Shown: positions 56,838-64,000 of the stretch, piece after piece
Numbering within the stretch: the first letter of the stretch is position 1
Layout: the number at the start of each line of letters is the position of its first letter
DNA from: Nepenthes gracilis
Lineage: Eukaryota; Streptophyta; Magnoliopsida; Caryophyllales; Nepenthaceae
DNA length: 64,000 bases
Assembly: GCA_033239525.1 (NCBI GenBank)
Contig: BSYO01000031.1
Coordinates: 868,001-932,000 of the forward strand
Direction: 5' to 3'
The notes under the pieces: model-generated
Told to the model about the DNA's origin: nothing
The model's input: the letters and a program-made list of their open reading frames with translations, nothing else
Database searches by the model: none
Position numbers and translations under genes: made by a program

Positions 56838-59751
56838 TCGGATTAGCTTTCCAATGTCGTCTTAGTAAAGAAAAGCAACAAAAAATGGCGAATATGCGTC
56901 AACTTCACCGACGTCAACAAAGCCTATCCAAAAGACAGCTTCCATTTACTAAGGATAAACCTGTTGGTGGGCTCGACTTCTAGACACAAGCCGTTGAGCT
57001 TCATGGACGCATACTCAGGCTACAACCAATACACTAATTGCTATAGGGGGCGATGAGCACACCTCGTTCAGAATCGACAAATACACTAATTGCTATAGGG
57101 TCATGCACTTCAGTCTAAAGAACGCAGGCGCCACCTATCAAAGCTTGTGAACAAGATGCTCAAGAAGCAGATCGTCTGCAATATAGAAGTGTACGTCGAC
57201 GACATACTCATCAAGAGTAAGACCACCAGCGACTATATTCGCGATCTGACTGAATCCTTCGAGATACTCCGCGCATACTAGATGAAGTTAAATCTTTCAA
57301 AGTGCGTCTTCGGAGTGTCCTCAAGAAAGTTTTTAGGTTTCATTGTCTCTCAACAAGAGATCGAAGCAAACCCAGAGAAGATCAAAGCCCTCACGAACAT
57401 GCCTCCGCCACGGAGCGTCAAGAATGTCCAGAGGCTAACTGAACGGTTGGCAGCATTGTCCCGCTTTTTGGCAAAGTCAGGAGACAAGTATCATCATTTC
57501 TTCAAAACTCTGAGGGGGACTAAGACAAACGGGTTCCAGTGGACTACGGAGCAACCTTCAATGAGTTGAAGCAATACTTGGCCAATCCACCGTTGATAGC
57601 ATCACTCGGGGATGAAAAAGAACTGTACCTCTACTTGGCAGTATCAGAGGTGGCCCTCAGCTCCATCTTGGTACGCCATGACTCCAACTCTCAGCGGCCA
57701 GTTTACTATGTGAGCAAGATATTGGCCGGCACAGAGAAACGCTACCCGCACACTGAAAAGCTTATTTTGGCACTTGTCTACTCAGCCCGGAAGCGGAGAC
57801 CCTATTTCCAGGCTCATCGCGTGGCTGCCCTAACCAGCCAATCACTGAAGGGCATTCTCTAGAAACCTGACGTTTCTAAACAGCTGGTTTAGTGGGCCAT
57901 CGAGTTGGGAGAATTCGACATCGAATTCCAACCCAGGTCAGCCATCAATGGACAAGCTCTGATGAGTTTCATTGTTAAGACCATGACCCCAATCCTCGAT
58001 GAGCACCCCACTGAGGACGCAGGTCACCACCTAGAGGAGCCGAAATGGGTTCTCAACATGAACGGTTCGTCTACAAACTCAGGCAACAGTGCCGGAGTGG
58101 TTCTAAGGACTCCAGACGGGTTTGAGGTGAAGAACTCCATTAAACTCAATTTTCTGGCTACCAACAATGTTACCGAGTACGAAACCTTGTTGGCCGGATT
58201 ATGACTAGCCAAAGAGTGCTCAACTAATTGGCTAACTGTCTACAACGACTCAGAACTAATTGTTAACCAAATCAACGGGAGCTTCGAGGCATGCAACCTT
58301 CTCTTGGCCAAATACCTGGCAAAGGCGAAGAATGCGATCCGAAGATTGACAAGTTGAACCTGGTTCACACCCCCAGAACTAAGAACTAGAAGGCCGACCA
58401 ACTTGCCAAAGCAGCAGCAGCCAACGATCCAAAGCAGTACTCGAGGGACATAAGGGAGGTTTTAAGTATTCCCAGCATAGAGGAATAGGAAGTCATGCAA
58501 GTTTCCGACACCGAGAATTGGATGACACCTTATTGGAGGTATCTGGCGGACGAAGCACTACCAAAGAACACGGACGAGGCCAAGAGGATTAAGAAGACGA
58601 CCGGCTGGTACGCCATAGTCAACAGACGACTATATTGCCGTGAATACTCGACTCCATACCTCCGGTGTCTTAATTTTGAGGAGGCCGACTACGCTTTGAG
58701 TGAAATCCACCTCAGGATATGTGGATCACACATTGGCGGCAAGAACTTAGCATTCAAAGTCATGTGCCGGGGATATTACTAGCCAACAATGAAGGACGCC
58801 ATAGAGTTTGTGAAGAGATGTGAGAATTGTCAGCTCCATGGCAATCCTCACCACCAGCCGCCCGTAGAACTGAGATCCCCCCAAGCTCCTTGGCCTTTCG
58901 CGCAATGGGGGCTCGATATTCTCGACCCATTTCCCATCGCGACTAGGCAAAGGAAGTTCATCATCGTGGGCATCGAATACTTCACCAAATGGGTTGATAC
59001 CGCCCCGCTGGCCAAGATCACCGAGTACAATTCCTTAGAATTCGTTCGCCAGAGCATACTGTGTAGATTTGGCATTCCCGAGATCATCGTGACTAAAAAC
59101 GAAACCTAATTCTCGGAAAAGCGCTTCACTAAGTATTGCACCAATCTTTGCATCAGATTAGTCCATACTTTGATAGCATACCCCCAAGCAAACGAACATG
59201 TTGAAATCACCAACCGTACACTACTCCACAATATAAAGGCCAAACTAGAAGACGCAGAGGGCTCCTATGTAGACGAGTTGCCCTCCGTCCTATGGTCATA
59301 CCGAATGACTCCAAATGAACCAACTTACGAGACACCCTTCAGCCTCTGCTATGTGACTAAAATGGTAATTCCAATTGAAATCTGGCTCCCAAGTCTTAGG
59401 GTCGGACCCTTCGACCCTAAGACTAATTAACTCCCAGAGGATCAAGAAATACCTAGATCTACTGGAAGAAGCCCATGATGCAGCCAGGATGCGGATAGCA
59501 ACTATCAACGAGTAGCCCGCTATTACAACAAGAAAATGAAAGCATAGCAATTCGAAATTGGAGGCTTGGTCTTGCGAAGTATAGATGTTACGGGCAAGAC
59601 CACCAACCGGAATAAGTTTTTCCCAAATTGGGAAGGCCCATTCCTAGTCTCAGTCGTTTGCAAAATGAAGTGTACAAACTCAGGACCAATGACAGCAAGT
59701 TGGTCCCACGGATGTGAAACGTTGTCCACCTAAAGTGCTACTTCCAATGAA
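56838..59751 (+). pseudogene. Tat-lineage pol: reverse transcriptase, two RNase H domains, integrase
   Basis: Opens within reverse transcriptase (LSNVVLVKKSNKKWRICVNF), followed by SFMDAYSGYNQ, EVYVDDILIKSKT and FLGFIVSQQEIEANPEKIKA. A first RNase H follows (about 57550-57860; LYLYLAVSEVALSSILV). A second, archaeal-type RNase H lies at about 58045-58480 (WVLNMNGSSTNSGNSAGVVL); its first catalytic Asp reads Asn. Integrase has HIGGKNLAFK, CENCQLHGN, LDILDPFPIATRQRKFIIVG and HTLIAYPQANEHVEITNRTL. Many stops (for example about 57279, 57860, 58202, 58780 and 59107). A short direct repeat (ACACTAATTGCTATAGGG at 57031 and 57082) disrupts the palm region. Protease, gag and the front of reverse transcriptase are missing. 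Confidence 0.88.
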
Positions 59752-60480
59752 GACCCATATAGGTCATTTGTATAACAAGAGCGTGCGTGTAGCCTTATAT
59801 TGTCATTAATAAAAGAAAACTATGTTTCGTTTGCATTGTATCTCTTTCCATTCTTTTTCCTTTTCTATGTGAATGCTTGCTTGCATGTACACAAAATAAA
59901 TAACCTAAGCTGCCCCTAAGTTGAGCAGGTTTTCACCCGTTCGAAACTAAACCATGGACATCCAAGCGGCCCGTAAGCGGTCGAATTGAGCCTTGGTCAT
60001 CTAGGCCGCCCATAAGCGATCGGATTAAACACTAGTCATCCAAGCGGCTCATAAGCAGTCGAATTAAACCCTGATCATCCAGGCGACCCGTAAGCAGTCG
60101 AATTAAACCTTAGTCATCCAAGTGGCCCGTTCGCAGTCTAATTCCAAACCTTAGGGGGCTTAAACGGCACGCATGACGACCTCCTCCAACAAGAGCTAGC
60201 GCTGTCAGTCAACAATGGTCAACATTCCAGGAGCCAAGTGTTCCGTCCAAAAGCTGGTCGCCCAAGATCATGCATGGACAGCACCACCCAAGCCTTAGCT
60301 CACACTCCAGGGTGAAGCCAGCTTGGTACGACATCAGGATTCAACCTGATGTCTCCTTGAGGACTTAAGTCCATCTAAGAGCTCAACAAACGTCTCAATG
60401 CTGAGATACAGACGGCCAACTTGTACAAGCAACATCAAGTAGGCCAGCTAATGCAAAAAGTAAGCAACTAAAAAGACAGC
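59752..60480. other. Non-coding region between pol and the antisense extra ORF
   Basis: Follows the integrase end (HLKCYFQ). Contains the 39-bp tandem array. The remainder shows no domain. Confidence 0.45.
59959..60153. repeat. 39-bp tandem repeat, five units
   Basis: CATCCAAGCGGCCCGTAAGC is followed by GGTCGAATTGAGCCTTGGT. Starts at 59959, 59998, 60037, 60076 and 60115 give an exact 39-bp period with few substitutions; the last unit is the most diverged. Confidence 0.92.
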
Positions 60481-60639
60481 TAGCGAGAGCAATGCAATAT
60501 GTTAATAAAACTTACTGCTTTATTAATAACAACGTTGTATTTACAAGTTACATCAAAAGGCAAAAAAGAGCAGGGGATACAAAATCTCGAAAGAGCAAAC
60601 CTCCCAAGAGGAGGCGGGAGAGGCCCTTGTTTGCTCCGG

Positions 60640-62364
60640 GACTGGTCCACAAGGCTCTCACGTCACCTGGCAGTGCAGTTTACTGGGTCAAAGACACCAA
60701 TGGGAAAGTTGGGATCCACCAGCTGGACAATGCAGCGACTAATGTTGATGCCTTCCCATAATCGTGCCCAAAGCGCCTGAGAAACCTCACGAGAGCGTAT
60801 GCAAGTGGATAGCTTGTTCTCTAACGAGGCCATCTTTCCCAGAAACTTGTCAGTATGACCCGCAGTTCTAGCAGCCTCTTCCAGTCTGGTAGTTTTCGCC
60901 CTTAGTTCAATCAACTCTGACTAGAGAGCGGCCTTCTCCTCCTGGTGCTGGGCTCTCAGTAGGTAGGTCTATCTCCTCCTCGAACCAAGCAATCTCTTCT
61001 TCCCGATCCTAGACCACCAAGTCCCATTGGTGTAATCCCTTACTGTGCCCAAAACTTTCTCCTCCTACCAGAAATCAAGGAGATAAGCAACAACAGCAAA
61101 GGAAGAAGATAAGGGAAGTTTCGAAAAGTTACCAGCCAGACTTTTCACTGCCTCCTTACTAGCCTACTCCGTGACATTGGGGTTGATGGGGGAGGGCTAG
61201 GAGTGGCAGCATCTTCAGCATGCTCCGCTAAAATCTTAGCAACAATCTCCTCCGCCAACTTTGCATTGATGCCCACCGCCTCAAAAAGCTATCCAGCAGC
61301 TGGCTCATCAGGCGCAGAAGACGACTCCAAGGCTGGCTCCTCTAGCTCAACTAGCGACTCATCAGCCGGCACCGTTCCAATGGCTCCAAGCAATAGCTCC
61401 ACCGGCGCAGTCTGCACCGCCAAGTCCTCCTAAAGTGACAGCGCAGCGACAATGCCACTTGCTACAGCTCGCAGCATGGCCTCGTATTCCTCCACAATAG
61501 CCTCTACTCTGGAGCACTCTCCTGTTCCAGCGAGTCAACCGGCCATTACGTAGTCCGGCTCTAAGGAGGATGATGAAGGCTCTATTGTCGCAGTCCTCTT
61601 CGGCTTTGGACTGATGGGAGCATCATTAGTGGAAAGTGCACCGACAACATAGTGGCAATGGCGCCGGCCTTCCTCTTGCGTTGTGAAGCCACCGACAATG
61701 GTGGTCTGATCTTCTAGACCGAAGAAGAAGGTCCCCAATAAGCTTTCTTGGTTTCCTCCATGGAAACCAGGTGATCTCTCCAAAACTCAAAATCATGTTT
61801 CCTCACCAGCCGCAACAGAGGCTCCATAGCAGCCACCTCCGCCTTCTTGGGCATCCCGGTGAAAGCACTGGGAACCTTGCCTCAATCCTGGGAAAAGGGC
61901 CATAAATCGTCGACGTGCACAAAGAAGAAGTGGTCATTCCAATTCTTCAGCGAATCGCAGATAGCCTCGTTGATGGGAAGGTCTCTAAGGGACAGGAAGA
62001 TCCAGTCCTCACTTTGAGTGAATCGAAACACCATCCTAACCGCCTCTATCGTCAACATCCGGGAATGGTGACGTAAGAAGATGCACAACGAGCAGAGGTA
62101 CCGCACGGTATTGGCATGGAGCCGTACGATAGGAACTCTAAGCGCTGTGAAGATATCCAATATATCCTCTGGGACAGGAATGCAAAGCCTACTCCTCAAA
62201 TGAGCCTCATATACAGTGATGCAGCCCCTAGGAGAGAAGCAAGCCCTGTCATGCTCGCTGAGTATCACGAAGACGATTTTACAAGGGATATTGAACTCTA
62301 TGTACAGCTCTCTCAACTCGCCAGGGATAATCACAGAAGCAATCTCGAGAACAAAATGAGCCAT
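60640..62364 (-). pseudogene. Extra ORF, minus-strand copy (antisense to pol)
   Basis: An ATG opens MAHFVLEIASVIIPGELREL. It has the same domain order as the plus-strand copy: [40 protein letters not shown] and LKNWNDHFFFVHVDDLWPFS. A Ser/acidic linker (about 61200-61600) and an intron (61132-61065) follow, then a coiled coil and the tail QLVDPNFPIGVFDPVN. It contains stops and shifts (for example near 61880), fewer in the N-terminal domain than in the plus-strand copy. Antisense placement between pol and the 3' LTR is a known arrangement for extra ORFs in plant Tat-type elements. Confidence 0.8.
61065..61132 (-). other. Spliceosomal intron inside the extra ORF, minus-strand copy
   Basis: GTAACTTTTCG to TTTCTGGTAG, 68 nt, at the position of the 70-nt intron of the plus-strand copy; both are followed by GAGGAGAAAGT. 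Confidence 0.65.
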
Positions 62365-62609
62365 AGAAATGAGAGCAACAGGAGCAGCAAAGACTTAGAA
62401 AATTTTCAAAGAATGAAAGAGCTTGGGAAATTTGAACAGATGGACTAGTTATAAAGACACCAATCATTGCTGACACGTGTCGCCTCTGGAGAGGACGCAG
62501 TCGAATCAGACTTTCTAGTACATTAATTACCGAGAACGCAAATTCACTGCATAATAACATGTGAAAAAATTTTCGACTGAGAGTCCGGCATAATGATGGT
62601 GCGTCGACG

Positions 62610-62970
62610 CAATTCCCCCAAGTTCTTCGGATTCTTCCCAAAGCGGCCAACGAATCTGGTCAACGCTGCTCTTCCTGCCAAATTTTTCGAATTCTTTCCA
62701 GAGCGGTCAACGAATCCGATCAACAATACTTTTCCTGCCAAGTTCTCCGGATTCTTCCTAAAGCAGTCAACGAATCCGGTCAATGTTGCTCTTCCTGTCA
62801 AGTTCTCCAGATTCTTCTCAAATGGTCTACGAATCCGGTCAATGTTGCTCTTCCTACCAAGTTCTCCAGATTCTTATTAGAACGGTCAACAAATCTGGTC
62901 AACGCTGCTCCTTCTGCCAAGTTCTCCAGATTCAGGCTGAGACAGTCAAGAAATCCAGCCAACATTTCCT
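62610..62970 (-). repeat. 60-bp minisatellite, about six units
   Basis: Units with AAGTTCTCCGGATTCTTCC and GGTCAACGAATCCGGTCAA recur at 59-60 bp steps (near 62643, 62703, 62763, 62823, 62882 and 62942). It is the reverse complement of the array at 54290. Confidence 0.9.
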
Positions 62971-63139
62971 CTAGCTTTGTTCTCCATATCCAGGCATTAC
63001 GGTCAACAGCAATGCGATCAACGGACCAAGAGCCGCAGTAAGCTTCCTCATAAGACTGCCTCGATTTATCCAGTATAAAGCGTCCTATTGTGAACATGAT
63101 AGATGCTGAAATCCCAGGCCATCGGCATGGGAGGCTAGT

Positions 63140-63352
63140 GATGGGGATGCCAAAAACAGGCTGGCCCACGAAGGAAGAGACAGCCAAGATTTTCAGCAGC
63201 CGAATTCTACCTAGATAGTTGACCGGTTGGACGGCCCATTGAGACCTAAAACGGTCAACGCTTCCGTTGACCAGAAAGACAGCCAGTAGACCGGCTAAGG
63301 CCCAGAATGCACGCGGCCCAAACATCAATTGGTCCACATGTCCATCTCATTT
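63140..63352 (+). repeat. LTR start of the Tat mosaic, right, truncated by insertion
   Basis: Begins TGATGGGGATGCCAAAAACA and contains GGCTGGCCCACG and CGGTCAACGCTTCCGTTGACC, like the LTRs at 11180 and 15255 read on the minus strand. After 213 bp it is broken by a new LTR. Confidence 0.65.
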
Positions 63353-64000
63353 TGTGACGCCCCGAGCCCAAGTAACCCGGACCGACCCGAAACCGCCACG
63401 CGAAAACCCTAAATCATAAATAACCTCATAAATGCATCACTAGAAAATACATATTGATTTTAATTCCCATAATAAATGTTCTAAACACAATAAATGCTTA
63501 TAAAAATCATAAGTCTGGGAACGCAGTCCCGATAATATAACTAAATAAAACCTCAATCAATCGAACTAACTCTAGAGCTTCCTGTCATGAGCTTCTAATC
63601 CCAAGATCATCTCTATCCCGAAATTTTTCAGCAATAGCTTGATTTCTTCTAACATGTCAAAACTTTTACTCTTGAGCCAATAAAATACGATGATGAGCCT
63701 AAGGCCAAGCAAGTAAATAAACAATAAAATAACAGAACGCAATAAAGCGTCTCGGATAGTAATAACAGCATAAGTATATTAGATAAATCAATAATTATCA
63801 GAGGTTCAACAAAATGTCGTATTCACGACTCAAAAGTCACATGGCAACAAATCATCAAAGATGCAAACTGGATTCCACCGAAATCTGAGTATCAATCACG
63901 GCATAAGTTCCATCAAACCCTTCACAAATGAAGTCCCAATTATATGAGATATCACAAAAGTTTCCTCGAACCTTATACATCACGAAAGTCAAACCCAGCA
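63353..64000 (+). mobile_element. Start of another LTR element, continues off window
   Basis: An abrupt change to TGTGACGCCCCGAGCCCAAG, a frequent start of long plant LTRs, followed by AT-rich LTR-like sequence to the window end. The five bases before it (CATTT) would be one half of a target duplication; the other half is outside. Confidence 0.55.

Larger units (their letters stand above)
53269..63352 (+). mobile_element. Mosaic of Tat-lineage Ty3/gypsy sequence with inverted extra ORFs
   Basis: Order on the plus strand: LTR (from 53269), minisatellite, extra ORF forward, decayed pol forward, 39-bp tandem repeat, extra ORF reversed, minisatellite, and the start of an LTR (63140-63352). Both LTR starts share a layout (TGATGGGG-type start, GGCTGGCCCA, CGGTCAACG...CGTTGACC) but differ too much to be a simple pair. 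Gag is not found. Either two related elements were joined head to head, or one element carries an inverted duplication of its extra-ORF block. The second RNase H in pol supports the Tat lineage. Confidence 0.7.

Noticed and set aside
59959..60153. CRISPR-like direct repeats
   Set aside because: The 39-bp units are contiguous with no unique spacers, in a plant retrotransposon; this is a tandem repeat.
53269..63352. A simple full-length Tat element with paired LTRs
   Set aside because: The two LTR starts differ strongly in spacing and sequence, gag is missing and the extra ORF is inverted and duplicated, so a mosaic fits better.

Overview
The window is plant nuclear DNA from an angiosperm, probably a woody species with a large, repeat-rich genome. 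It carries a plant class II starch-branching enzyme gene and a plant BUD31 gene, both with ordinary GT-AG introns. It also carries plant-type Ty1/copia and Ty3/gypsy retrotransposons, an RTE-like LINE and a tRNA-derived SINE fragment. The sequence alone does not fix the species.

Host genes. Both genes lie on the minus strand. A starch-branching enzyme class II gene runs leftwards from its start codon at 46566. I could place fourteen coding exons that join in phase (1,584 nt, 528 codons). The last one in the window ends at 4070, inside GH13 catalytic region III, and the rest of the gene lies beyond the left edge. A complete three-exon BUD31 gene (145 residues, spliceosome factor) lies at 49420-50502, with a likely 5'UTR intron reaching a leader exon near 52934-53045.

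Mobile DNA inside the SBE gene. Its introns are swollen by insertions. The intron after the last exon holds a decayed RTE-type LINE (1400-3800). The 13-kb intron 6 holds a solo LTR (9669-10563) and a pol-less Tat-like Ty3 element (11180-16223). Intron 5 holds a long LTR fragment (from 24186). The 15-kb intron 4 holds a three-level nest: an old copia element (26756-40701), inserted by a chromodomain-bearing Ty3 element (27595-34981, duplication CAAAT) and by a separate solo LTR (35279-37253, duplication TTACA). The Ty3 element is in turn interrupted by a 209-bp LTR (32722-32930, duplication TGGTG).

Right third. A solo LTR with a perfect duplication (47328-48330) lies 0.76 kb upstream of the SBE start codon. 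From 53269 to 63352 there is a mosaic of Tat-lineage Ty3 sequence: an LTR, a minisatellite, an extra ORF on the plus strand (54791-56768), a decayed pol on the plus strand (56838-59751), a 39-bp tandem repeat, a second extra ORF on the minus strand (60640-62364), another minisatellite and the start of a related LTR. That LTR is broken at 63353 by a further LTR that runs off the window. The two extra ORFs are homologous, lie as inverted copies and each keep a short spliceosomal intron.

No rRNA, tRNA gene or CRISPR array was seen. Coordinates of exons and of LTRs with target-site duplications were read base by base. Limits of decayed elements are approximate.
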